Part shown: one piece after another, positions 12,125-21,988 of the stretch
Layout: every line of letters begins with the position of its first letter
Numbering within the stretch: position 1 is the first letter of the stretch
NCBI GenBank assembly: GCA_016785225.1
Contig: JAFBJZ010000781.1
Coordinates: 3,782,001-3,846,000, forward strand
Direction of reading: 5' to 3'
From: Psettodes erumei
Lineage: Eukaryota > Chordata > Actinopteri > Pleuronectiformes > Psettodidae
Length of the DNA: 64,000 nt
The notes under the pieces: generated by a model
Seen by the model: only the letters and a program-made list of their open reading frames with translations
Databases searched by the model: none
What the model was told of the DNA's origin: nothing
Translations under genes and position numbers: made by a program

Positions 12125-12627
12125 TATCAGGGTAAAAACAAGGCATTTCATTCAGTGAAAGTGAGAATGTTTTTACGGTGGAGGCATGCCAAGAGAGAGT
12201 TTTTAAAACTACTTTTCTTTTCACAAATTAACTTTCATAAATTTTTAAGTTGAGAACTTTCAGATCTGCTCCTTCACCAGTATCTGGAGTCTCTCAAGTC
12301 ACACGGGAAGATTTTAACAGTGTAGAATACTCACTGGTATGCCGCCACCGCCAAGAATGCATTAGAATTTTGTGGTATTTTTTGACAAGAATAAGAGAAC
12401 AACTGTATTTGTGGTTTGTTGTGTGTTTTATTGATTGTAAACGTCCCCATTGGCAGTCCTGTAAAGTGTAATAAGTGGCCTTCCGAACTGTAAATATAAA
12501 CTTAAAGTAAACAGAAACTTATACCAAATGATCTACGACAACCATGAGTATATTTAGCCGCACTGCAACATATCTGTGAGAACTGAGAAGCCTACCTGGA
12601 GTGAGTTTAACCAAATATGTCTCTCAG

Positions 12628-12633
12628 AATAAA
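12628..12633 (+). terminator. chmp7: Distal poly(A) signal of chmp7
   Basis: AATAAA about 665 bases after the stop codon, followed by TTTATTTTAAAC and then TG-rich sequence with CGTCTGTCAGGG. The signal plus a downstream GT-rich element makes this the better of the two candidates. Confidence 0.5.
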
Positions 12634-12649
12634 GTTTATTTTAAACATG

Positions 12650-14040
12650 CGTCTGTCAGGGTACTTGTCTCTTATAATCTCTTTATAATCGGGGTGTGTG
12701 TAAATGAATCCAGTTTATTTTTTCAATACAGTAGTCACAGTTGGCTTGCACAGTTAACCTGATGAACCCTGTTTTCCTCTTCTGGTTATTCCAGGAAGTA
12801 GTTTGGGGCAAAACCAGTGACTTGTGTAACGTTTAACCTGCTTAACAGATTCCTACTGATTTACAGGCAGTGAGTATATGCTAATGAAACCAAAGACAAT
12901 GGCTGTAACGTGAAAAGGCGATGCTCTGTCTTGGTCTTTGGAGTGTCTCGGCATTCTGATGCAGAAAACGTGCATATTAAACCTGTGGAGAGGACTATAA
13001 ATAACGCATGGATTCAGATCATTGTCAGAAGATTAAATATACTGTTAATATACTTTTTTAATGATCAATAGTTTTAAATGTAATATTTGTCTTAAACAAT
13101 TTTTTTAATTGGATAAAATTAGCATTTTTCCCCTCAAAATATCCAGTGCGTTTTCTCTCGCTGTACAGTACACTGGCCACCAGGGGTCGCTATTATTCAT
13201 ACAGATATTTTTGAAGATCTCATTTGTTCTTTCAAGACTGGATCCACATGTAGTGACCTCTGATTTAGGATACTATTGTATCAAGATCCATATTTAAGGT
13301 GTTCTTGTATCAAATGCCCATTTCCTTTAAGCATTTTAGTTCTTCCTCAGCAGTTATTGTTATATATTTACATGAGGACTGTATTTTAGTTTGGAGTCTC
13401 GCAGTTGTTTTTATAATCAGATGATGGATTTTGGTTCTGGCAGACCCACAGGAGAGGCCTTTGTGTGTGACAGATGTGATCCTTGTTTTTTAGTTTTTTG
13501 ATTTACAAGACCAAAATGTTTCAAATGATTTAATGTCAGTGGGCATGTGAGGAGTGAGTGTGTCGCTGTAAAATAAAACAGTAGTGTTTGTACAGTGGCT
13601 ACTGCTAGGAGGACACTTAGTGGCCAGTTGGTTGAACTACACAAACACATTTCAGATTCACAAGCGTTTTCAGTAACGGCGGGCTCTTCAGCACTGGTTT
13701 TTCATTACGTTGTTGTTGCTGACGGACGCCGTAAACTAATTACTATGATGCCTCCTGGTGGTTGGTGCGTGTAGTGGTCACTGTTCCCTTTTCTGATGAG
13801 CAGTTCTGAAGTGCACAGTCAAAGTCTTCACCTCATCCAGCGGAGCAGGTCAGAGGTCAGCAGGTTGTCATCGCTGTTCTCATCACCCTCCCCACGGCAT
13901 CACTCACCGATTGCAGCATTTGTTACAAGGCCCAAAGAGGCAGCGAATAGTTTGATGAGTGTGAAAGGAGGCGTGTCATGGCCCAAGACATGTCATGTTG
14001 TTATCACACACAGAAACCAAGTAACCAAACCAAAAAAAGC
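12650..14040. other. Spacer between convergent chmp7 and ccdc92
   Basis: No gene recognised. Two CTCF-like motifs lie here, CCACCAGGGGTCGC on the plus strand at 13177 and the complement of CCACCAGGAGGC at 13750-13761. An open frame from 13796 to 14188 on the plus strand starts with ATG but has no recognisable domain and overlaps a poly(A) signal at its stop, so I do not call it as a gene. Confidence 0.5.
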
Positions 14041-14045
14041 ATTGC

Positions 14046-14051
14046 TTTATT
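14046..14051 (-). terminator. ccdc92: Probable poly(A) signal of ccdc92
   Basis: TTTATT on the plus strand, which is AATAAA on the minus strand, about 1.08 kb past the ccdc92 stop codon. It is the first canonical hexamer I find downstream on that strand. On the minus strand it is followed by a T-run. It implies that 14046-15127 is the ccdc92 3' UTR. Confidence 0.5.
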
Positions 14052-14354
14052 GTACTGATTTATATACTTCAAGGACAAGTGGGGTTAATGTGATAAGCAG
14101 GTTATGTGATTATAATTATCGTCATGTTGGTGGGTTCAGTAACTACTGTCAATATTGGAGGTGTGTTCTCTATCAAACAATAAATTAAAAAAAAGAAGTC
14201 GATACAAATGTACAGCCTTTATAAAGTACAGTTAATAATATCACAAAATCCTAGTACAGCAGTGTTTTCAAAAGTGCCCTGGTATCACAGATAACACAAT
14301 GGATATCATCTAAGCCAAACTTCACTCTCTCAATGGCCTTCATTGTGTCTGTGA

Positions 14355-14402
14355 AACACACACACCCCCACCCATCTCTCTCTCTCTCTCACACACACAC
14401 AT
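14355..14402. repeat. Compound CA/TC microsatellite
   Basis: A run of AC units, a C-rich break, (TC)n and then (AC)n again, at the left edge of the CpG-dense block in the presumed ccdc92 3' UTR. Confidence 0.9.
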
Positions 14403-14409
14403 TCACACA

Positions 14410-14775
14410 GATAAATACTCGCCCTGCTCGCCGTCGCCTCATACTGCATCCAAACGTGTCCACCGCTGCTGTTTTCTCCAGTCGGTAAAAGCGAGGTGAA
14501 ATTACAGCTCTTTCACCTTGACAACCTTTCGACCGCGCGTTGCGCGCATCGATCGTACCTATGCTGACGCTGTTATACCGAGATCGCAAGAAGATGAAAG
14601 ACGCGCGGGTAGTATCGAGTGTAATCGCTTCAGCTCTAGCCTATGCTGCTGCAGACATCTTGTTATATGGTCTGTTGATACGCCTAAACGGAGCGGGCAG
14701 AGATATGTGGAGTTAACTATTAGCCGTGACTACACTACACAGCTTTGTGTGCGGTTGAACCGCTCGCGCAGGCAC
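14410..14775. promoter_or_regulatory. CpG-dense island away from any known promoter
   Basis: By eye this stretch has about thirty or more CpG dinucleotides in roughly 365 bases, including CGACCGCGCGTTGCGCGC near 14530 and GACGCGCGGG near 14600. The flanks are nearly CpG-free. It lies 350-700 bases past the ccdc92 stop codon and 2.4 kb past chmp7, so it is not the promoter of either gene. It may be an orphan CpG island, a promoter of an antisense transcript, or a small unrecognised gene. Confidence 0.5.
14561..14716 (+). CDS. Candidate small membrane protein, 51 codons, unrecognised
   Basis: An ATG-initiated frame with stop TAA inside the CpG island, antisense to the presumed ccdc92 3' UTR. 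The product begins MLTLLYRDRKKMKDARVVSS: a basic, charged N-terminal part, followed by a hydrophobic and alanine-rich stretch at residues 17-40 that could span a membrane, and a polar tail ending DMWS. The arrangement resembles small integral membrane proteins, but I recognise no family. The in-frame upstream stop is about 45 bases before the ATG. No promoter, intron or nearby poly(A) signal is clear on this strand. It may be a chance frame in CpG-rich DNA, so the call is speculative. Confidence 0.22.
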   Translation: MLTLLYRDRKKMKDARVVSSVIASALAYAAADILLYGLLIRLNGAGRDMWS

Positions 14776-14844
14776 TGATGCAGAGATTTGGCTGAGAGTC
14801 TGTCGTATGCACCACTTAAGACAGGATGAAGTGAAAGTCCAAGC

Positions 14845-14861
14845 AAAAAAAAAAAAAAAAA
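14845..14861. repeat. Poly(A)/poly(T) run in ccdc92 3' UTR
   Basis: An uninterrupted run of about seventeen A on the plus strand, read as U in the ccdc92 transcript. There is no evidence of a retrotransposed body next to it. Confidence 0.8.
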
Positions 14862-15127
14862 TCAACATGTGTGTAATACAAGATCTCAAGTAATGTAATT
14901 AAGAAAGATTTGGCATGCTTTATAGTAGTCCTTTCTACATATAAAGAAAAACAAAAGTCTTTATGGAATGCCATAAAGAAAAGGATCATTTTGTTTTTTT
15001 TTCTTGATATTGCAGTGTTGCGTAAAAAGCAGGCTACACAGTGGGTCAGGCTCCTTCCTGCTCTTGCAGTGTTGTGTGTATACAGTAGCTGTGTGTGTGC
15101 GTTTTGGTGCATGTCAGCGTTGCAGTG

Positions 15128-18100
15128 TTAGACTGTCCTGTCGGCTCCCGAGCGCTTCCGCACGACCTTTTCCTCCTTGACCCGGTCCACCGCCAGCGTC
15201 TCCAGCTCTGCTTGCGGCGGGGCCAGGGGAGGGGTGCCATGTGGGATGCGGTGGGCCACGCCCACGTGAGCCCTGTGCTGACGGTCTCGGGCGGGGCTGT
15301 GTCGAGGGCTGGCCGCGGCGCCCAGAGGGGAGGCCGCCGAGCGCTCGGAGGCGATGGGAGGGATGACGGCGGGCCGTTCGCGAACTACCTGCGGTTCGGG
15401 GGACTCCCTGCCGGCCTGAAGGAAGGGCGTGGGGTCGGGCATGGCATCGACCGTCTCCCGCAAGACCAGCCGCCTCCCGTCTGCGCCAAGCCGGTAGACC
15501 TCCGTCAACTCTGGGTGAAGAGGCTGAGAGAGACTCTTCTTCATGCGGCGACGTGGGGTTTCAGGCTGTCTGTCCTTGGATGGAGGAGGCGTGGGCTTGT
15601 ACGAGGTGACTGGACTGACGTTGGGGCTGGCCTCCGACGAGCTGCCAGCCAGCAGCTTCTTCTTAGTGGCGTGGAGTTGCGAGGTGAGGTAAGCTATTGT
15701 GCTCGCTCTCTGCTCAAGCTCGCCGGACAGGACAGCCAGCTTGTGACTCTTCATCTTAAGCTCCTCCAAATACTTCTTCTCCCTCTCCTTGATGGTGTTT
15801 TCCAGGACGGAGATCATGGCGTTCTTCTGCTCCAGGTCCCTGAGCAGCTCCGTGTTCTCCTCCTCCTTCTTCTTCAGCTGGGCCTCCAGCTCCTCGCACC
15901 GCCTTTGCAGCTCCCTGCAGCGGACCTCGCCGCTGTCTGCGCACACAGGGAGAGGCCGTTAAATCAGCAGCTCTGACGTGTACGCACGCCGCACAGAGAC
16001 GTGCTCGTTAGTAAAAAAGCAAACGGAAGTGCACGCAAATGGGTGCATACAAGAAATACACACCCAGAGACACACATATCCCCAGACTAGACCAATCATT
16101 AGTACATTAAGTGCAGCTACAGAGTATGGACAGTGTGTCAGCTGACAGAGACAGTATGAGCCTATGGAGACTCATCGCAGAGAGCTCCAGTCTCACATTA
16201 CAGCTCTGGAGACAGCAAGGGCGCTGCACTCCCCTGACCTTCACCACCGCTGCCCCCGACTTACCCTGTCCCACCCACCTACGCCCGCGACAGCCATGTC
16301 TGCGTGTGTGCATGAAATTCAATTGTGCGCTAGCTCTATCCATTTTCCATTTCCTTAGCTCGGTCTTGTGTGAAGCACGGGGAGGATTTCAACAATGAGT
16401 ATTGCTTTCTTTTAATTTTTAAAAGAGGGGAGGGAGGTTGGTAAAATTTTCACCCCAACTGGAGCAGCTGGGCCCGGCTGCACTGAGCAGGTTGCAGACT
16501 GTGCATTAGCGTAGTGACAGATAATCTCATTTCCTGCGCTCCAATCTCTGTGATGTCCCGCGCTATCATGATAGTGCCTCTAACGGGAGGCTCTAACAAC
16601 ATTGATCAGACCTGGGCTGGCCATGTTGGAAAGCTTCAAACATGCTGTGAGACGCAACATGCTTCCTGTTCAGTTACAGCACATCAGCGGGGACACCGGC
16701 AGCCTGTAAATAAATGTAACTGCATGCAGCCCGTTAGGCGCTGCCCTGACTGCACTGTGCTGCATAGAGGCAGCGGCGCCGGGTCTGAATCGGATCAGTG
16801 TTGTTACTACACGTCATGGCCATGGTAACGTGGGGGGAGGGGCAGTTGGCAGTGAGCAGTGGGAGCGCTAATGAACGGTGTGGAGTCCCACAATGCTATG
16901 CTTCCTGGGTGGGACATTGTTGCCAGGAAACAGAGACCTCTGTTCCCAGGCCTGTTCACTGACACAGACAGAAAACACTGATTTACAGCCATGACTGTCT
17001 GTCTGCCAATTTGAACCACTCGTGAAAAACAAAACAAAAAAAAAAAACTACTCTTAAATATTACTAGAATGAACATCATTATTAAACCAAGCGGCAATGG
17101 TAAAGACAAATGACTAAAGTAAGATTTTAATTCATTATACATGCATGATAGTTTTGTAAAATAAACTGCCATAGTTTAGTAGTACTTCATTGTTATAATA
17201 TAGTTGTACTTGTACTCAGGTCATTTTAGACAAAACACAGAGAGAGGGATCACACTGAGAAGCTAAACAGTAATAAAAGGTCTGCAGCACATTAATATTG
17301 ATAATTGCTAATGACACTACACACTGAATGTCACTGCTAAATCTGATGTGCATGTGTACTACAGAGTATGATGGAGGCTTACCCGAGGGATCAGAGCTTC
17401 TCACAATCAGCTCATATGTCAGGTCTGTGAAAAAAAAAAGGAGAGGGTTACTCACGTGTCTGCATCAGATTGCAACAGGGCAGCTACCAAACAGCACGCT
17501 CCTCGGACGGCCTAACTAGCAGAGATGCATGTTTGGAGAAAACATGTCAGCGCTTCCCGTATGGTGGAGAATTCATTTAACAAGATTAGTGAGAGTTGCA
17601 CGACAGCTTTGGTGACAGGTTGGCTCAGGATATGGAAAATCAGGGCTAAAGCGAACAGTGTCCTGTTTTTCTTTGCACTGGGTGACCATCTTGTTTTCAT
17701 CTGGGCGAGTGAAGATCTATTAATGGTGGTATGATCGATACAGACTTTTCTGTGTTGCATCACTACAGTGCAGGGTGTACTCGCTAATGGTTGAGTGCAT
17801 TTCCCATAAGTCATCATATTCTCTCTAAAAGGTTTAATAGTGGCACCACAGCACCATGTCGACTTTTGGTGCCAAATATCCATTTATGCCATTCATCTAT
17901 CCCATTCGTGGTTTCAAGGATACCAGGATCGTTAACGACATTTGTTTTCTTCTGTTTTCAGATGTCCCCTACGAAGTTCCACAGCGGCACGAGGAGGAGA
18001 ATCTGCGCGCTCGTGGCTGCGCTCACCTGTGCATTGCTGTTGCAATCTGCGGATCTCTGCGTGTAGCCCCTTCAGCGTGTTGGCGTGGTCCTGCTGGAGG

Positions 18101-18162
18101 AACAGCAGGTTCTTCTGTGCACTGTGCAGCTGATTTTCCAAGGTAACATTTGCTGATGCCAT
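15128..18162 (-). CDS. ccdc92: Coiled-coil domain-containing protein 92
   Basis: CCDC92 is a small coiled-coil protein placed at centrosomes/centrioles and reported as a CEP164 partner; its human locus is also linked to metabolic traits. Coding exons on the minus strand: 18162-18027, 17424-17383 and 15936-15128, with consensus splice sites and matching phase 1 junctions. They join to 987 bases, 328 codons plus TAA; the human protein is about 331. The N-terminus LENQLHSAQKNLLFLQQDHA and the middle stretches CEELEAQLKKKEEE and KNAMISVLENTIKEREKKYL form a long coiled coil over roughly residues 8-130. TPRRRMKKSLSQPLHPE, VDAMPDPTPFL and the terminal VVRKRSGADRTV are diagnostic of CCDC92. The start chosen is the ATG at 18160-18162, in a good context (G at -3 and +4); an in-frame N-terminal extension through an upstream exon is possible. 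The last exon is GC-rich. The gene appears intact. Confidence 0.95.
15937..17382 (-). other. ccdc92: ccdc92 last coding intron
   Basis: Intron between the 42-base second coding exon and the large last exon. It contains two RFX X-box-like motifs, at 16816-16829 and 16919-16931, in a relatively GC-rich patch at about 16550-16960, and otherwise nothing I recognise. Confidence 0.8.
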
Positions 18163-19327
18163 GGCCGATAATGTCCAGACGCACACCAGGTCTGCAACCT
18201 GCAGAAAGAGAGGACAGAAATGAAGGAGAAACGGAGAAAAGAGAGAGGATGTTGAACAAAAGTCAACCCATGTAGCAAACTGTTAATTCTCACCCTTTCT
18301 TGCCCATAAAATTCGGGGGTTTGGGATGTGTTCCAACTATGCTCTGTCTGGAAACTGGCCAATGCAATTAGCTATAGATGACAGACCACGTAAGCAAATC
18401 AACTAATGGTAAAAATTGTAAACTTGTTTGCTGATTTAAGAAAAGAGCAGCAAATATTCCAAAGAAAAAGTGAAGACATACATATATTAATAAATGGGTG
18501 TTAATATGTAGCATGTTTGGTTATGGTTATTCGGGTTTGGGTCAACGCAGAGTGAGACTACAGCGGAGAAAAATGTAAATAGCAACCAGTCACTGAAATG
18601 AAACTATTGATTTCGAGTCTGAGAGTGAGCAGTGACGGCCTTCAAAAACCAGACATCTGAAAGGGAACACTGATCTAATATACACTAATGTAATCTACAC
18701 TGTATTTTGTAATTTTATTAGGGCATCCAGCGGAAGTACTGCTCCTCAGCACAGAAGCTCAACCAGAAAATAAAGTTCAGTTCTTAAACAGGGATTAAAG
18801 TGGCACATTAGAAAAATGTCGAAAATGTGAGATGTGTATCAGGTCCATTTCCTGTGGCGCAGCCTCTCAACACTTGGTATGATAATAAATGTTACGCTAA
18901 CATTCTCTTCCAGTGTTCATAGCATGCTCGAAGCTGAACGCACTGATAGACACGACACTGGGTGGGACATGCGGGTTGCCAGTCTTGCGCAGACCTCTTC
19001 CTTCCCTGACTTGCCCCACCTTCCTCCTCCGTCCCTCCACTGAGCGTCCTTGTCTCCAGAGCCAAGCCAGAGGGAGAAATGATCATTCACTCCCAACATC
19101 TCCCCCCTCTGCCGGACCACTGTTCACGGCTGAGAGTTGAGGGCACATTGGTTCCTGTGAAGCACCCCTCCTGAGTGCAGAGAAAACCCCTCCCTGCGTA
19201 CGCACAGTTAGCGTGCTTGAATAAAACATCCCAGAGCATCTCACTCTTACATCATCAGCTTGCTAGCATGAATAATACAGTGTATTCCATGGTACTTCGC
19301 TGGACACACTCCCCAGTTTGAGAAGTC

Positions 19328-19330
<3 letters not shown>

Positions 19331-19360
<30 letters not shown>
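19331..19360. repeat. (TG)n microsatellite
   Basis: Uninterrupted TG dinucleotides for about 29 bases inside the presumed first intron of ccdc92. Confidence 0.95.
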
Positions 19361-19362
<2 letters not shown>

Positions 19363-20219
19363 AATGGCTTACGCTGGAAAATGAAAGCATGTGATGACCA
19401 AAACACTTGGCTGGTAATCACAAATAGAGACAGTAGTGTGTCATAAAGGATGAAGAGATAATCTATTATTGATGAGTAATGTGGTGCCCTTCCAGTAAAC
19501 CCTGTGCTGCAAGCATATCTCTCATCCCATCCCTTTCCTAGAATAGCCTAGATAGCTTTCCATCGCCTCAGCCAGCGCCACGACGTGGTTCGTGCCCATA
19601 GCATGGAGGTGGCAGTGATACAAAGCGGCACAGAACTTCAGGGGATTACAGAATACACAATCAAGTTCATCTCTCTTTGTTTAGAGACAGTGTAGAGGGT
19701 CAAATAATCAGTTACTAACAATGTCTGTTTTCAAAGATTTATTTCAAACCAGTCCGCTGTGTTCTTCCACTTTCCAGGTCTTTATTTTCCCAACACACAA
19801 ACCAGCATTTCCCCATACAGAGAGCATAAATAATCAATGAACTGCAGCAGCATGAAACATTAGCTAGTAGCTACCATCCTCAGCAACAACAAAAAGCTTA
19901 ACAGTAACTGCTCAGCTGTTTCCGTTTCTTATGACACACATTCTACATCTTATCTTTGGATTTAGCTTTGTGGATTATGTCTTCTCTAAAATTGAGGTTT
20001 GATATTGATTGTATATTGAGAGTTAGTATTTTTGCATTCAACACGCACTCCGGAACAATCGACCAACTCCTTACACATGCTTATGTCTGAGTAAGCTTCA
20101 ACGTCTATTACCTACCATGTCAACAATAATGATAAGCACTGGCAAACAGACCAACGACTAACCATCACAAACACTGGGTACAGTCGTGAGAGGGTATAAA
20201 GCTACGTGTTAGCCGGCAG

Positions 20220-20660
20220 GGACGCTTGATACTTTCCACGGCACTTTCAGTTTCAGCACCTGCATTGCGGACAGCACCCCAAACCCACAGCGACATTAAA
20301 CCGGTGCCGGAGGCTCGTTATTTCACACCGACGTTAGTGTCAAGCATCTACCAGCGAGATCACTCAGGACATGACCGTCGTTACCATGATCAGACAAAAC
20401 ATTCACGGTCATAACTCCGGGGCCGGAGAGCGGCGCCTGTGGACGACCCATTGTTGTTTTACGACCTGCTGTGCTGTAGGATGCCATCACTACACTTCCT
20501 ACGGTCATCACAAAGGGTGTCCTTGCAGCTAATGGTATGTAGTGCTGCTGTCCAGGGAGGAGCTGCCCACTAACAGAAACCGCAAACAAGCTAGCCCCGA
20601 TACGTACTACTCTCTGTTGAATAGAGAAAACGTCACCTCAAACTCCCTTCACAAATCGAC
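20220..20660. promoter_or_regulatory. CpG-rich block with RE1-like site, candidate promoter
   Basis: CpG-rich relative to its flanks, with clusters CCGGTGCCGG, CACCGACG, GACCGTCG and CCGGAGAGCGGCGCC. It contains an RE1-like site at 20252-20278. A minus-strand frame with ATG at 20485-20487 runs to a stop at 20323, but I recognise nothing in its 54 codons. The block may be an alternative ccdc92 promoter, the promoter of an unidentified transcript, or an intronic island. Confidence 0.4.
20252..20278 (+). promoter_or_regulatory. Expanded-spacing RE1/NRSE (REST) site
   Basis: The left half-site TTCAGCACC (20252-20260) matches the RE1 consensus exactly. The right half-site GGACAGCACC (20269-20278) matches the canonical GGACAGCGCC at nine of ten bases. 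The halves are separated by eight bases instead of the canonical two. REST is known to bind such expanded sites when the half-sites are shifted by several bases. Confidence 0.6.
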
Positions 20661-21059
20661 AGCCAAACAATCGCCTGCTACGTACAAGGGGAAATTTACT
20701 AGTGGTATGATATGAAAAGGGTTTGGGGAGGTTTTTGCATTGTATTGGGTGCACTGGTAAATTCGTCCTGCGCTGAATCCACCGAGTAGGTTTTCAGTAA
20801 AAGTGTAGGGTTTATTCACATTTGGGTAGGCTGCATATTAGCAGGTGCCACCCTAGTATTCAACCCTTAGAGATTCTAACGTTTAGCAATTAGGACAGTT
20901 ATAGTATCATTGAAATCAACCTGCTTGGACGAATGCCCATTTGAAAAATGTCTGCATAGATCGGTAAAATGATATTAAATAGCAAAATTGTAAAATGTTT
21001 CTGAATGAAACAGTCTACAGGGGAAGTATGTATGAGGCTTTAATTGTGCTAGCCTCGCG

Positions 21060-21560
21060 GAACGGCTAACGAGGCTACAGCAACACATTATCGTGTAGAG
21101 CTTACCTTATGGCTAAAAATACGCGGCCGTCGAATATCTTCTGGGAGGTTGTAAACTGTCGTTAAGCAAACGAGCCACACCGGCTAAGTGCGTTCCGCCT
21201 TGCGGGGCATGTCGGTGATGCTGTCAAGGGCTCGCCTAGGTCGGGTGAGAGCGGAGGGCGGCTGTGTCAGTTTCCTCTCATCTCCCTGAGCTACTAGACA
21301 AAATAAAGCGATGCACCATGGGAAATGAGGAGAAGTCATTAAAAAAAACCCGACTATGTCAAACCTACTCTATCAGCGAATAGCTATTGGAATTACAACT
21401 TCAACCCCACCAGAAAGTGCAATATAATTTGCAAAGCAGGTTTTACTCACCTTGTATGACATGCAAAGTAGAAGTAGCCTCTGTCCGGGACGTGCTACAG
21501 TTTTGAGTGACCAGCGTCATCTCCATAGCAACAGAATGTGTCCACCTGTCGGCAGTGTTG
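21060..21560 (-). promoter_or_regulatory. ccdc92: Probable ccdc92 promoter and first non-coding exon(s)
   Basis: CpG-rich sequence with two good minus-strand splice donors. One is CATAAG|GTAAGC, with the exon ending at 21106; the other is TACAAG|GTGAGT, with the exon ending at 21451. Each could end an alternative first exon joined to the exon carrying the start codon at 18162. An RFX X-box-like site lies at 21519-21532, immediately upstream of the second donor's exon. The exact transcription starts are not resolved. Confidence 0.5.
21519..21532 (-). promoter_or_regulatory. ccdc92: RFX X-box-like site in ccdc92 promoter
   Basis: On the plus strand ATCTCCATAGCAAC, which is GTTGCTATGGAGAT on the minus strand. 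One half matches the X-box half-site RGYAAC exactly and the other partly, with a two-base spacer. X-boxes near transcription starts are a known mark of ciliary and centriolar genes. Confidence 0.45.
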
Positions 21561-21926
21561 CATTCACGCCATTCAGTGACAGCGTCGGAATATAGCGTTA
21601 TTGCAATAAGCAAGATATCTGGTCATTTTTTTAACGCTGAGTGCAAGTGCAATGGCCAGACTGCCAGGGTGAAGTAAATGAAGGAAAACAGATGGAAGCT
21701 GTTGGACACGTTACAGCTGGTGACAGCAGAGGGGAGTGTTGCCCTTCAGTGGCAGTGAAGGGATATTACAACACCATACTGGTGTTACACGTTCACACTT
21801 GCACATGAAACACCACTCTCTCTTTATCGTTACACAAACCAGCGGGTGGATTAGTGGGTCTCTCAAAAAAGTATCCATATCACCCAGCTGTTAAAAAGTT
21901 CACTAAACGTATATATATTGTGTGTA

Positions 21927-21927
<1 letters not shown>

Positions 21928-21988
<61 letters not shown>

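Larger units (their letters stand above)
18163..21450 (-). other. ccdc92: ccdc92 5' UTR tail and long upstream intron
   Basis: The exon carrying the start codon extends upstream to an acceptor at 18198 (after a pyrimidine tract ending CTGCAG) or 18191 (after TTGCAG). Beyond it lies a presumed 5' intron reaching toward candidate first-exon donors at 21106 and 21451. The stretch contains a (TG)n microsatellite, a CpG-rich block at 20220-20660, and no coding exon I can support. Confidence 0.55.

Noticed and set aside
13796..14188. 130-codon ATG-initiated frame on the plus strand between chmp7 and ccdc92
   Set aside because: No recognisable domain, low-complexity serine-rich start, and its last codons coincide with an AATAAA at 14179. 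It is also antisense to the end of the presumed ccdc92 3' UTR.
15095..15976. 293-codon open frame on the plus strand
   Set aside because: It is the opposite-strand shadow of the GC-rich last exon of ccdc92, whose minus-strand product matches the known protein to the last residue.
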